Source: Adiantum capillus-veneris (taxonomy: Eukaryota; Streptophyta; Polypodiopsida; Polypodiales; Pteridaceae). Taken from it: DNA of 64,000 nucleotides. Below the pieces are notes generated by a model, which had not been told where the DNA came from, did not search any database, and was given only the letters and a program-made list of their open reading frames with translations. The translations under genes and the position numbers were made by a program. Shown piece by piece: positions 12,134 through 24,700 of the stretch; positions within the stretch are counted from its first letter, which is position 1, and each line of letters starts with the position of its first letter. Location of the stretch: the NCBI GenBank assembly GCA_014529385.2, contig CM043965.1:61805433-61869432 (forward strand), in the 5' to 3' direction.

Positions 12134-12394
12134 ATGGATGGCTTGTCACATAATGCGGAGCTAGAAAAGATGAGGTTGGATATGTGCAAAAAGTTGATTG
12201 TGACTGCTCAAGCGCTTATGGAACCTCCACCACCTATGCCAATCCAAGCAAGGATAATACCTCAACCACCTATAGACCCTAACGAAATGAACAAGAGAAC
12301 GAAAGAGAGCTTAAATAATCCAGTTGAAGAAGAACTGATGAAGGAAGCTGAGATATCAGTTGACGACAAGGTTCATAGAAAGATTTCAAATTAG
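12134..12394 (+). pseudogene. Unrecognised Pro-rich open frame
   Basis: An 86-codon frame with an amphipathic start (AELEKMRLDMCKKL), a proline-rich middle (EPPPPMPIQ, PQPPIDP) and an acidic tail. It could be the last part of the decayed transposon's coding block. No motif allows a function. Confidence 0.2.
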
Positions 12395-13674
12395 AGAGAT
12401 GCGAAAGGGAATAAAATGAAGATATGTATGCATGTATACGTATATATGCAGCTTACATTATCGTGTCCATTGCCTCTACATGACTTTATTTAAAATAAAG
12501 ATATATATTTGGGCCATCCAACTGAATGAGCACCTTCATTTTTTACTTGCATCAAAATATATCAAACATCTATTGCATTGTGAAAAGTGTACAATAATAA
12601 TAATAATAATAAAGTTTTAAATTAAAAACATACTTTAAATTATATCACACCTTACCTGCATAATTTGAAGCACAAAAGAACAATACTAAAATTTAATTAC
12701 AAATAAAGCCAAAATTCCAAATGAGTTTTATGTACCGATGAAGGTATGTTGGTCCATATCTGCACTAGGAAAAGGGAACTATAAAAATAGTATCAATCTA
12801 AGTTCTCATCCTCATCCTCCTCGTCTAGAGGTACAAAGTTTTATCGCTTTGATTCTACAACAACCAAAACCAAATTAGATAAATCAATAACTCAAAACAA
12901 TTATTACGATTATCATTAACTATAACTATTGCTTGTAGGGACCCAATTACAGAGTAGAATTGCTCACGAGAGATATGATTGTTTTCCAACAACCATCACC
13001 AAGTATCAAACTCCCTGTGTCTCTCTTGATACTTGACCATCTCTCTAATAGAAAGAGTTAGAGTGATATTTTCTTAAGTTAAAAATAATCAAAAAGTTTC
13101 ATAAGCTAATATATCTCCTATAAGAACTTGCATAATTAAAAATTACTGACATATTTATCTTTCCAAGCTACCTTGCCTCCCAAACCATAGTGCATGGGAG
13201 TTTGCATGGCCTGCAATTTGCATCTTTGTCTGTGGGATGAGCCCATTTATGCTTCCTCACTCTTTTCTTGCATAGCCCACTCCCACTCTGCATGAGCCAT
13301 GTTGCCACCATGATAGCTTTGCTATTGATTTGTGACCTAGTTGGTCACAATGCACCATACACAATTCCTTGTTTTTAAGAAATTTCTTGATATACCCCTC
13401 CAACGATTGCATGGAGAAACTCTCATTAGAGAGGTTCAAAAAGCAAGCATGCAATGCATCCTTGACATAGCATGCATGGTCGAGATGTTTTCTTTGAACT
13501 TAATAAAATATTCTTATACATTGAGTGTGTAAGCATTATCAAGTGGCACTAAAATTCCCTTCCCTGCATAGTACCAAAATCAACCTCACCACCATACTTG
13601 ACCTTATAGTAGTGCTTGTATCTATATGGCACGGACGTGCTACAATTCTCATCCTCTTTAGTAGGAGAAGCATG
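12395..13674. other. No recognisable gene
   Basis: AT-rich sequence with a short ATA/AAT run at about 12594-12612 and scattered short frames on both strands. No mobile-element terminus is seen before 13675. Confidence 0.45.
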
Positions 13675-13760
13675 CACTACAAGAATGCTTTGTCACTAGG
13701 GATGCTTGGAAAATTTACGGGTGTTGTTGCTTAAGCGATGCCCGTAAATTTTCTCCACAA
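13675..13760 (+). mobile_element. CACTA-type terminus with adjacent palindrome
   Basis: CACTACAAGAAT at 13675 matches the conserved start of plant CACTA (En/Spm-like) elements. About 25 bp inside is a perfect 12-bp inverted repeat, AAAATTTACGGG (13710-13721) and CCCGTAAATTTT (13741-13752), separated by 19 bases, like the short motifs common in CACTA subterminal regions. No matching right end with the same target duplication (ATG precedes the left end) was found, so this is at most a stranded end. Confidence 0.4.
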
Positions 13761-14031
13761 AATAATAAAATCCTCGCTAAGAGCGTCGCTAATAGCACAA
13801 TGCTTACAAACTATAAAGTGTCTCATATGTGTCTCGTATGCGATGTTGCATAAGCAAAGAAAATAGTTTGAGAAAAAAACCCAAATTTGTCGCAACAGTC
13901 ATTTTTGCTCCCGTGATAGCTAAGCAGCTATTTGATTGAGGAGCAGAGCCGTAAATAAATTTTGAGGTCACCCCCTCCCCATTTCTCTTTAGCACCGTCT
14001 CTCCCCCTCCCCATCTCTCTTTAGTGCCACC

Positions 14032-14036
<5 letters not shown>

Positions 14037-14108
<72 letters not shown>
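14037..14108. repeat. (GA)n microsatellite at the LINE 3' end
   Basis: About 36 GA units adjoin the 3' end of the minus-strand LINE copy. On the LINE strand the tail is (TC)n. Confidence 0.9.
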
Positions 14109-14114
<6 letters not shown>

Positions 14115-16260
14115 ATTCTAACATCTAAAAAAGGCCAAAATGAACTATGAGAACAACAAGTTACAAACTCGTGAATCTAATACAATGTTTGTGTGCTAAA
14201 GCCTGAGAGAAAGACTAATATCCTAAACAAAATGTTGTAGTGAAAGTGAAAGTGAAACTGGGGGAGAGACTAGAGACTCTGTAGTCAATACAAAGGTATA
14301 AAATAATGAGGGATGCAGAAAACTTAAGCTACTAAGAAGGTAATAATCCTCTATCTTAGAGTAAATCTAGCATCGGTTGGTGTCGGATCTCCTCGATGTC
14401 CTCCATGGTTAAAAACCTGACTTGATATCTTGTGTGGGGCACCAAAATGGTTCAAATCCTCCTCTATAATCTCCACATTCTATGCTACAATGCCCTCCTC
14501 TATAATGGTGGATGCTTGGATTTCCGTAGGTCCATCACATGGTCAATAATTAGTGTGCCTCTAGTGGAGTGGGATCCAAACTTTGCTGCAAAACCTGATT
14601 TTCTAGCTATCTATGGTAATGTATGGCTTGAAATAGTCCATAACATGCCATTGAGTCTCTCTCTTTGGTCGCCTCTCAACAAGAACTCTCTATGTCTTCT
14701 CAGCTCAAGCAAGAACAAACCCAAGCATCTCTGATCCTGGTATCCCATAACTCTAGAAAGTGGTCCAAAACCCTTCCTAAATAAGCAACAAAATTGCCCG
14801 CAAATCTCATAGTATGTGGTGCAATGACATATGTAATGGAGCTCCATCTCTGGCTTCCTATGGCATACACAACATACCCTGGTCTCAATTGAAACTCCTC
14901 TATATCTACCAATCTCAATCTCAAGATGGTGTGAGGATGTGCATATCTGGCCAATAGCACACCTCACCCCATATTGTAAATATGCATTCATATAACTGGG
15001 CCTAGCTATAAAGCCATATGTTTGAGTTAGAGAAAATTTTCTCTATAAAAAGCCACTGTCGTGCAGCCCAAATCCTGAGTAGGCTCTATCCAAGTCCTCC
15101 TAGTGTCCATCTGAATCAAGCCCTGGTGAATAAGTCTGGTAACCTCTTTTTGTGTAATAATGAGATAGGGGGCCTCCAAAGAGTACTAGAAGGGGGCAGT
15201 ATGTCCATGCTAAAACCATGCATCTTGAAACAAGAAGTCATCCGTCCATACAAGCAACCCATGTCTCCCTGCAAGGACTATTGGGAAGACTCAAGAGCAA
15301 GCCGGGCACATCTGTTTCTGGGAAGGTCCCATAAGCTATGTATGAAAGAGACTAATCTAGTAAGTGCATCAATCATCACCAGAGTGACGACTAGATTTTC
15401 TCTAATAATCTCATGAGTTATTGAGGCCTTGGATCTAATCATTTGGGAAATCATAGATACCAAGGGCCTCTCCATCCCTTTCCATCCATTAGTACTTCCA
15501 TCTTTGTCGTTACAATCAATTGAGGGGCCTCAAATTTGCACCCCATACATCATAGTTGAGGTCACCAAAGTATCAAAAAGGCAAAGTTTGGTTCGAGGTT
15601 CCTGAAACTAAACCTGCAAACACATCCTCTCAAGTCTGCCCAAGGTTGCATAGGCTCTGGTCAATCTAGTCTTTTCTGCTCTTCTCATCAAAAACATTGG
15701 TGCACTAAAAACTACCCTCAGATGTGTATATGCATCAGTATACTCCACAATCTCCTACCCATGGGCAAATGTGGGAGCTTACCTCCTAACCCACTACGGT
15801 GTGGTGTTAAACACCATAACCTTGGTTTTACCAAGGTTGATAGACAATACCCTATCCTTCGCAAACACATGTAAGGCATCAAAATGGCATTGCATTCCCT
15901 TTGGGGAGTCAAAAATTGGTACAATATCATTAGCATATAGCAAAAGTGGGATCCCCTTTGTCCCCTAGTCTTGTAATGTAATCAGAGGCCTCATCTATAT
16001 ACATACCAAACAAAGTAGGAGATAGCGAGCATCCCTGCTTCACACCAATAGTGGGGTGAACCAAGGTAGAAATCCCCTTAGGAGTGTGTATCTGCCCCGC
16101 AACTGATGTGTAAAAATCCATAATCTCCCAAAGGAGCTTTGTGGGTACCCCATGACTTGGAGTTTCCGCACCAATGTAACTATGCATATTGTATCAAAAG
16201 CTTTGTGGAAGTCCACAAAGCTACAATATATCCATTTCCCATGTGGCGTGCCCTCCTCAA
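14109..16260 (-). mobile_element. LINE copy 1, 3' portion (reverse transcriptase to tail)
   Basis: Minus-strand reading gives a non-LTR reverse transcriptase. G-V-K-Q-G-C-S-L-S-P-T-L-F-G-M-Y-I-D-E lies near 15990-16050, and the catalytic box follows at about 15915-15950 as Y-A-N-D-I instead of Y-A-D-D-I. The downstream region ends with a Cys/His motif in the frame at 14611-14991 (V-C-C-V-C ... E-L-H-Y-I-C-H-C). Stops and frameshifts occur throughout. Such enzymes copy element RNA at a nicked chromosomal site. The copy continues at 19451-19800 after a 3.2-kb insertion. It is the same LINE type as 19801-21795 and 29640-32478. Confidence 0.75.
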
Positions 16261-16361
16261 CGGGGATTTCATTGATGAATCATGATCATGTGATTATGTT
16301 AATAACTCTAGTATTTACACAAAAAATCACGTGATCACGTTAATTGTTAACATGACTTTGA

Positions 16362-17566
16362 TTATGACTTGCAAAAAACCATAGAACTAGTAAAGGCGCG
16401 CTTAGCTGGCATTCTGAGCATCATCCCCCAACCAATGATGCCGACACGGGGTTTATTTGCGCGAGTAAAGTCCAACATTATGTTGAACGGGTACATGTCA
16501 TTGTGCACTATCTCGATCGAGTGGGCAGCCGGCAACGCCATCTATTAAGGCATGATAAATGGTTGGCATCTACTCGATCACTGCTTTGATCCGCGCCATG
16601 TCTATCTCTTGTACAGAAAGATTTGCTGCAGGCAATGACCTCCACATTTTGTAGCCTTTGCATGTGTCGTATGAACAATCCGTGGGCGAATGGTAAGCGG
16701 CACATCATGTCCCCCACGGTACCCCCATTGTAGTATGGGAATATTGTGATCTAAGAAGCTTTGGTGGTGAAGCCAATGCACCTTACAATAATGGAGAGGT
16801 GAAGCGTTTTCATTCCTTGCTCTGTCTAAAAGTTGTCAAATTTCTCCTTCACTTCCTCCCTTGTAGCATTTTTCCACATATGTAATGTGGTCTGAAAAAA
16901 AGAGATGCCTTTGATGGTGTACAATGTGCACACACCAAAGGAGCCTGCTCCAACCCTCATACCTTCTACCAAGGCCTTGTGAGGGATGCCGACAAGATGA
17001 GCGCACTTGGAATTCAAAGTCGTGCGCATGATTGTGCCGGTGCCATTGGCATCTGATCGACCTCCCAAAGCTGCTTGCGCATCTTGGGCCATTTTCAATC
17101 TCTTGGGTAAGGTTGCTTGGTCATGCACTTTCACATGCTTCGTCTTTACCTTCTGTTCCTCCCATGATTTATCCCAGAGCTCTAATTTTGACATGTCGCA
17201 GGCAGGAGGGATATCTTCCTTTAAGTCTCTACAACGTACTTTCATATTGCCCAACACTGTCCTAACCTTGTGGTGGGAGTCAAATTCTCAAATCCCTGCT
17301 GGAATCAGCAACTCATATTGGTCTTCACCTCGTAGCTTGCGTTCTGTGTTCTCCCATATAGCGCTAGTGAGGTCTTTGATGAAAACGTCGCTTTCACTAA
17401 TTTGTTGTATGCGATCATCTGCACATAATGATATTACCAAAATACATTCTTTTTGAATGACACACATAATACTTTTCTTTTGATCTGGCGTCATATTTAC
17501 ACTGGACAATAAAACACAGCATATCAAATATAAATTCATGGTTGCACATTGCACTAACACTCTCAC
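16362..17566 (-). pseudogene. Protein-kinase-like gene, decayed, inside the insertion
   Basis: Minus-strand reading shows kinase subdomains in order. V-G-A-G-S-F-G (glycine loop) lies near 16930-16950, and a helix-C-like KEKFDNF near 16826-16850. After a stop come IIVRCIGFTT and then IFPYYNGGTVGDMM (hinge region) near 16690-16780. A frameshifted ALIDGVAGC follows. A second frameshift leads to IVHNDMYPFNIMLD (catalytic loop, HND in place of HRD) near 16460-16503, and then IIGWG where DFG is expected. The frame ends with TAA at 16362. Visible defects are two TAG stops, about two frameshifts and loss of the metal-binding Asp of DFG. Upstream (17257-17566) is a coding-like stretch without motifs. 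A kinase inside a transposable insertion points to gene capture. Confidence 0.6.
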
Positions 17567-18099
17567 ACTATTTCAGGCAAACCCTCAACCATGACTTTAA
17601 GACTTTCAGAAATGTGCATGAAAATATTGATAAAAATTAAAAACAATCTTCACTTTAAACTGCAATCTGTTACACGTGTAAAATGCAGATCAAACAAGTT
17701 ATCATAAGAACTTCATCCAGATCAAATAATACATGTTAACAATCTGGAACATTTCAATATATATTGAATTTTTAACTTATATTTTTCATTGTGCGCACAC
17801 ACTAGTTCAAACAAAGCACACCCCGACTTAAAGACTTCAAAAAATTCAGCAAGATTATATTTATTCAGGTTGATAATCATTTTGACTTTAAATGGTATGT
17901 TTGAACGTGTAAAATACAATAAATATGTCATTCCTAATAAAATTGTCCAGATCTAATAGAACACGTTAAGAATCTAAAACAATTCAAAGCCTCTTGAAAG
18001 ATACATGCATCGTGATGTATATATTATGAGTTTTATTTTAGCTCATTTAAAATATTGGAAGTATACAAATTGGACTAGGAAATTGCAAAGAATGTTTTG

Positions 18100-18415
18100 C
18101 TATTTAAAAAGATATAAATAAATATTTAACATGCAAATTGTGTTCACACACTTTTTTACATAGAATTTATGTAAACGTAGCATTCAAAATAGCGACGATA
18201 ATTGATGCTCTTTAAAAAGATACAAAAGAAGATTTAACATGCAAATGGTTTTTACAGAGAATTTATGTAAATGAAGCACTAAAAATAGCGATAATGCTTG
18301 AGGTCCATTAAAAAGATTAAAATGAATATTTACATGCAAATTGTGTGCAAATACTTTTTTGCATATAATTTATGTAAATGTAGCATTTAAAACAACGATG
18401 ATTGATGAATAAAGC
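18100..18415. repeat. Three tandem units of about 105 bp, AT-rich
   Basis: Three diverged units each read TTAAAAAGAT...TTTACATGCAAAT...GAATTTATGTAAA...AGCATTTAAAA. They start near 18102, 18209 and 18306. They lie upstream of the kinase-like gene within the insertion. Confidence 0.75.
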
Positions 18416-18499
18416 TTTTTTTTTAAATATGATTAGCTAGTATATAATTTCATATGGACATTAAAAAAAACAAAATCAAACAATTCAAACATTTTTATA

Positions 18500-18900
18500 C
18501 GAAATACTCTTCACAGCCGCATTACCAACCAAGTATTTCATATACTTAATACTTAAAAATTAACTACACATGCACATACAAATTATATGACGTACGACCG
18601 GGTTAACGATCTGAATGCCACATTTATACAAAAACAGATGCTTCTAACAAAGGACACTCTATTAGCCGCGTTACCGATCGAGTGCCTCCCGAATCTAAGG
18701 AGAAATAATGGCTTGCATACGAACATCATATAGTCGTGTTACCAACCGATGCCCATATGTTTTTTGGGAAAGGGGAAAGGAAGTTGAATTACCATAAGGA
18801 TACTAGATTTGTCACGTTACTGACGTAGTACCCAGACAGTAAGCCAATACTTACCACAAGGACACCATCTTCCTCGCGTCACCAAGGTGATGCCCCCGTG
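18500..18900. repeat. Degenerate array of about 60-80-bp units with GCCGCGTTACCGA core
   Basis: The core (A)GCCGCGTTACCGACC...TGCCC, with changes, recurs about five times (near 18515, 18665, 18733, 18815, 18875). Each copy follows a GGACA/GAACA-like lead. Confidence 0.6.
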
Positions 18901-18934
18901 GTAAGCATTGTTCCGTAGAATAGCTTACGCACAC

Positions 18935-19100
18935 ACTCCCATTGTGTGGTAAGGTACCTTATGACTGCCGCGCAATACAACAAAAGACACGCTACCACAA
19001 AACGTATACACACACACAACACATACCCGGGTCATGTGGTCAGGTACTCCGCTACTGCCGCACACTACGACGCAGAGCGCGCTCCCACACGACCCCCTCT
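18935..19100. repeat. Two diverged copies of a GTGTGGT...CTGCCGC unit
   Basis: TGTGGTAAGGTACCTTATGA with CTGCCGCGCAATACAAC near 18945 recurs as TGTGGTCAGGTACTCCGCTA with CTGCCGCACACTACGAC near 19036. Confidence 0.6.
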
Positions 19101-19142
19101 CTCCCTCTCTCCTCTCGGCGTACCTGCAAAGACGATCAACGA

Positions 19143-19243
<101 letters not shown>

Positions 19244-19284
19244 AGATGACTCAAAGAATAACACCCAGCGGGCCCGATCGGGGC

Positions 19285-19300
19285 CCTATATATATTATTT
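19285..19300 (-). promoter_or_regulatory. Possible TATA element for the kinase-like gene
   Basis: TATATATA sits in an otherwise GC-rich context (GGGCCC on one side), upstream of the minus-strand kinase-like gene and its (GA)n leader. Position alone suggests a promoter; there is no direct support. Confidence 0.2.
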
Positions 19301-19450
19301 TGCGGTCCCACCAAACCTCCAGGGAAAATGAAAAAGCCCGGCGGGATTTTAGTGGGTTTCCAGGTTGCCCTAAACCGGATTCTTTGTGATCATGTTAAGT
19401 GTAATCATGTAAATGTGTCAATAAGATCTTGTGATCACACAAATTTCTTT

Positions 19451-19800
19451 CTCCTCAATAATGGCTCGTAGAATGAGGATGTAATCAAGATTGGATAAAC
19501 CCCTCCTAAAACATGCATGTCTTATTACTTGTATACCATGTCTCTCTGCCCATCTGCTCAACTGCTGCTCGAGAATGGATGCATATAATCATGCTAGTGT
19601 GTGACTGATCATAGTAATACAATAGTTCCTAGGCTCCATAGGGTCTCTTGCCTTTAGGATAGGCACAATAATAGACAAACTCCAAGTCTCAAGAAGGCCC
19701 TCACACATAGCATGATTGAACATCATAGCTAGAAGCTATGCAAGCATATCTTTGGCATGAATAAAATACTCGGCCACTAATCCAGAGAGGTGAATGAAGT
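19451..19800 (-). mobile_element. LINE copy 1, upstream portion
   Basis: This is the reverse-transcriptase region just upstream of the part at 14109-16260. It aligns with LINE copy 2 from about 21640 onwards (CTCCTCAATAATG..., ...TCTGCCCATCT-CTCAA-TGCTGCTC...). It ends where the 3' tail of copy 2 begins. Confidence 0.65.
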
Positions 19801-21795
19801 GAAATGTTAGAGAGAGAGAGAGAGAGAAATGAAATGTTGTATTAAAATTCTTCAAAAGGCCAAAATGACTTATGATACCAAACTGATACTGTAATCCTTG
19901 TGTATCTAATCCAATGTTTGGGTACAAAAATAAAATGAGGTAAAGTGAAAGACTAAACTAAAAGACTAAAATTGTTAGACTGAAATCATCATCATCAATG
20001 CCCAAGGATGCACAATATAGGGTATTGTTCAAGAAAGTATTGCATCGGTCACTAGAGCCCTTTGTCAATGTCCACCTCTGTAAATAGTTGTACTAGGGTC
20101 TCCCATGTTGTGCTAGAATAGTCTTGATTCCCTAATGGAGCCTTTGTCAATGTTGTGGTTTCCCTCATTTACATGGGCGTCTAGCTCTCTCCAACTCAAT
20201 GGCTTTGTCCACTAATATACCTCTCATAGAAGTGGGTACAACACTAATATACCGTTGTGCTCGATATGGCACAACGGGCATATCCTGGCTTCTGTTTGAT
20301 ACTCTCCTAAATTTATTGCTCTCAATTTCTAGCTCATGCGATGTTGTCCCATAGGATAAATGACACATACGCCAGTTTGATCACATATCCATCAGATGCT
20401 CTCTATAGAAATCCATCTTCATGCCCAACTCTTGTATCGGTTGTATCCATGTGCTTTTGGTATCTAGTTGAATGATATCCTGATGTATAAGTCTAGTGAT
20501 CAATGTATGTGTGAGAGAAAGGGAGGGTGCATCCAAGGAGCTAAAATGGAGGTAGTCTATCCATGCTAAAGCCATGTGATTAAAACCATGATTTCGTATG
20601 TCCATACCAGCATGTTGTGTCCCTCTATAGAACTAGCTATCAAGATGACTCAAGGGCTAGCCAAGAATATATGTCTCTTGGGAGGTCCCATAAATTATGC
20701 ATAAAGGAAATTGATCTAGTAAGGGCCTCAACTACGAGAGGGGGGGCAGCTAGCTCAGCTCAAATAATCCCATGTGTCACTGAGGCCTTATCCAAATCAT
20801 CCAAGAGATCATGTAGACTAGTAGAGGTCTCTCCATACATCTCCATCCACCAATGCTACCAGATCTTCCTTGTTGGTCCACTAAGGGTCCCCAAATCTGA
20901 ACCCCATAGAGCATAGTTGAAGCCATAGAGTGTCAAAAAGACACATCTTTGTTCAAGGTTCCTGAAAATGAACTTGCAAACTCATTTTCTCCAATCCTCC
21001 CAAGGCTACGTAAGCACCCATCAATCAAGCCTCTACTGCTCTCCTCAATGAAAACATCGGTCCAGTGCTGAAGTCTACCCCAAGATAGGTGTATGCATAT
21101 GTATACTCCACCATCTCCTGGTCATATGTAAAAGTTGGAGCTGACCTCCTGACCCACTGTGGTGTGGTGTTAAACATCATAACCTTGGTTTCCCCACGTT
21201 AACAGACAATCCACTATTCTCTAAGCAAATGTGTACAAAGCATCTAAATGATGCGGCATCCCCGTCGGGGAGTAAAAATATCAGCACAATATCATCAGCA
21301 TATAACAATAGTGGGATCCATGTCCCTGCCAACTAGGCTCCTCTATCACCATCCCTCTCAATGTCGTTAGCAACCTCATCTACATACATGCCAAATAGTG
21401 TATGAGATAGCGGGCAGCCCTGTTTCACCCCAATAGTGGAGTGAACCAAATCAAAAATTCCCTCTGGAGTGCTTACATGTCCCACTTTTGACTTGTATAG
21501 AGCCGTGATCAACCAAATCAACTCTTTGGGTACCCCCATCTCTTGCAGTCTGCACATCAATCTAGATTTGGCCACTGTATCAAAGGCTTTGCAAAAATCC
21601 ACAAAGAAACAATAGAGACATCTCCCATGTGATCTCTCCTCCTCAATAATGACTTTGAGTGTTAGAATATGATCAAGAATAGAGAAACCTCTCCTGAAAC
21701 CCACCTATCCTATTTCCCGTACACCCTCTTTCTCTGCCCATCTACTCAATTGCTGCTCAAGGATGGATGCATACAACCCTACCAATGTGTAACAA
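19801..21795 (-). mobile_element. LINE copy 2, 5'-truncated
   Basis: The frame at 21333-21704 (minus) carries reverse-transcriptase blocks: GFRRGFSILDHILTL, a CFFVDFCKAFDTV motif with the catalytic Asp, and IGVKQGCPLSHTLFGMYVDE. The next block, Y-A-D-D-I-V-L-I-F, lies near 21288-21310 after a stop. Later frames (20165-20605) cover the region before the Cys/His finger. The 3' end, at about 19801-19830, is a short (TC)n/TTTCATTTC tail, like copy 1. The element breaks off at about 21795 inside the reverse transcriptase, the usual 5' truncation. Confidence 0.75.
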
Positions 21796-24700
21796 TACCT
21801 ATTTGTACGCCCAAAGTCAATAACAATAGATCTTGAGGTAGAACAAGGTAAGATAGCTTCAACTCAAGTTTAGAAAGATCTAGAGGAGAACATAAAAGCA
21901 AAGACTGAAGACATATAAAAGAAGCAATGGAATGGGAGCAACACATTCTACACTCAGCCAATGTTTCCTAGCTTACTTCCAAGGAAATAATAGAAACATG
22001 GCATCACGAATCTCAACCATATCCTCTGGTAAAGTATGAAATCCTCAAGGTCAAGGAACGATTAGTGAAAGATCAAGCCGCGGACACAGCAGATCCACAC
22101 CTAGCTTGGAGAAACTATTGGCTTAAGAAGCATCAAAGATATTTGATCCTATATACTCAAGCTCCACCAGATATTTGAAAGTATCCAGCTTTTTTCCCAG
22201 TGCCTAGAGCCCGAAGTTGGGACAACCATTAGCTTATTCTCCATAACATCCTAAATGGCTTAACTACTCCAAACCGAGTCAACCAAAGGGCAAGGCAAGT
22301 TAAGATTACATGCTCAAGACACTCTCAAAGGCCATCGATATCTTCAAGAGACTTCCAGATATAGATTTTATCATGTTTATCAAGATAGAAAAGATGCTTC
22401 TCACATGCATCCAAACCTTCCACCCAAAGTAGAGCAAACAGATATCCCATGAATGGAATTTTTAGGATAAAATCAAGGGCTTTGTTACGACCTATCAAAT
22501 CATGTCCTAAAATCTAATATCTAACCAACCCAAATGATTTTCTCTTATTAAACTGATCATTTAATGTGGGAGAATAAACGAGAACAAGGGTTAGAATATA
22601 GACATGTGCTTATAGATCTATCTCAACGCGAGGCCAATGGTAAAGGAGCCCAAATGAGAGATGGTCTATCAAAGATCAAGGCTAACCAATGGAGCATAAA
22701 TACCTTAGGGTTAGCTTCATTGAAGACCTCCAATAGTTAGTGTTAAAAGTCCTTTAAGCTAGGGTTGTGCTTGAGGTGGGAACCCGGCCCAAGCTTGAGG
22801 TGCTTGTCATGCCTGATGACTGAGATTCTTGAGGTGCTTGAGGTGATTGTCATGCTTGAGATGCTAGGGATGTACTTGAGGTGAGAACCTAGCCCAAGCT
22901 TGAGGGGCTTAAGGGCCAAGCTTGTGGTGAGAACTAGGCCCAAGGTTGAGGGGCTGGAGGTGGCACAAAATTCAAACTAGATCCCTACAAGGAGGGGGTG
23001 AGACATGCAAGAATGGGGGGTGGTTTCTTGACCGTTCTCCCTCCCAAAGGGCACCCCTTTCCCAAGAGGAAAGTAGGACACATGTCAAGCCCCTAGCTAG
23101 GTTACCCTCATGATGTGCCTAAAGCCTATTGGTTGGCCTTCCAAGGGGTCCAATGATAATTTAGAAAAATTAATTAATTGTTTTTACACTTATCAAGTCC
23201 TCTCTCTCAAAGGGGAAAGGGGGACACTTGTCCCAAGACTACCCTTGTTACTTGATTTACCTCCTGCTTGTGATTGGCTAGGCTTGGAGGGGTCCAATGA
23301 GCTTCAAGCATGAGCTACAAGGGGGGGTTGACCAAAGAAAGTAGGGGGCCTGCTTAGGGGGTATGCTCTCCCACACACACTCGTTCTGTAATGTGCAAAG
23401 TGCAAGAGCTCCCTCAAGTAGAGAGGTTGAGAGCCTACACCAACACTCTTGGCTATGGAGTGCAAATCCAACCAAGAGTCATGCTTCAATGCTTAAGCTT
23501 TTCATCTTCTCCATCTTCATGACTATTCTATTATGTATGCTAGCAAGAAGAGTCATGATAAGTGAGGAACTAATTCTTTCTCCTATGAAATGTTTCTTCG
23601 TCCTCTTCCCTACCCGAAATTCCTTTCTTTTGTAAAAAGACATCATGGCCTTACCTTAATTTGGACAAAAATTTTCATGGCTACCAATGTTTTCTTCTCT
23701 TCACATGCTCTTCAAGTCATGGATTGAAAATGATGAGTGTAGTCCACTGTGATCAAATGGTGAAGTTTTTGAGTTGTTGTATAATGCAAATAAAGTTAGA
23801 CAATGCTTCTAATCTAGAACCCCGTATAGAAATCCTCTTCAAAGGTCTACATACAGTAGGATGGAAAGAACATTACCTTGACATATATTGCCTAAAGTAG
23901 TTGATCATAAAGTTGATTTGTAATGGAACTTGCCTATTAACTTGAGAGTAGCGAAAATTAGAGAGATTACTTTTGAGAAATTACTTTGTGAGCATAGCAG
24001 GTGAACATAATTGAAGATAGCAACATAAACATAGCATTTAGTTAACTTGGCATGAACAATACTTTTGCAAGAAAGAGAATTTAGAGAACATGACAACAAT
24101 TGAGAACCGGATTATGTGGAGCGGGGTCCCCCTCCAATAGGCATTTGTATTATGATTTCTCCCATCAAGAGAGGCTTGTTACAATACAATCTTTGTGTTC
24201 CTTATGACCTAGGTGATGCAATGAAGATGGAAAGCTTCATGCATCACGAGCATAACATAAAATACAGACTAGTTTGAGACTACTACTGATATCCAAAAGT
24301 AAGAGTATCAAGATTAACCTTGCATCATGGTGTTTTTGGCATATGAAAGGCCATTACTTCAATGGCTCATTAAATTGAATGTGAGTAAGCAGGTTCACTT
24401 TAAAAACCAAGACTTAATCTAGCTACAATTTGCTCCCTGGATAGGCAAAGGTAACTCCACCTTACATTCTTGGTTTGGAAGCTTGTCATTACATTTTAGT
24501 CATTTGAGACAACTGATAAGCTACTTGAAGATCATTGGTAGAGCCCTGACTAGTGGGACAAAATGTTCTCCCACTGATTTGATCCATCCATCCTATCTCT
24601 TTCCCTATGTCCCTCATAGTAATGATCAAAATGTGAAAAGATGATCTCCCTTGAAACGGGCTCATGGCCATTAAGAAAATTTCCCGTCCTCAAGCTTCTT

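Noticed and set aside
14230-14243. TTGTAGTG as the right end of the CACTA-like element at 13675
   Set aside because: It lies inside the LINE 3' region, continues without a matching ATG duplication, and its inner bases do not match the left end beyond CACTACAA.
14436-14460. tRNA T-arm-like GGTTCAAATCC
   Set aside because: No acceptor stem, D-arm or anticodon arm around it; it lies within LINE 3' sequence.
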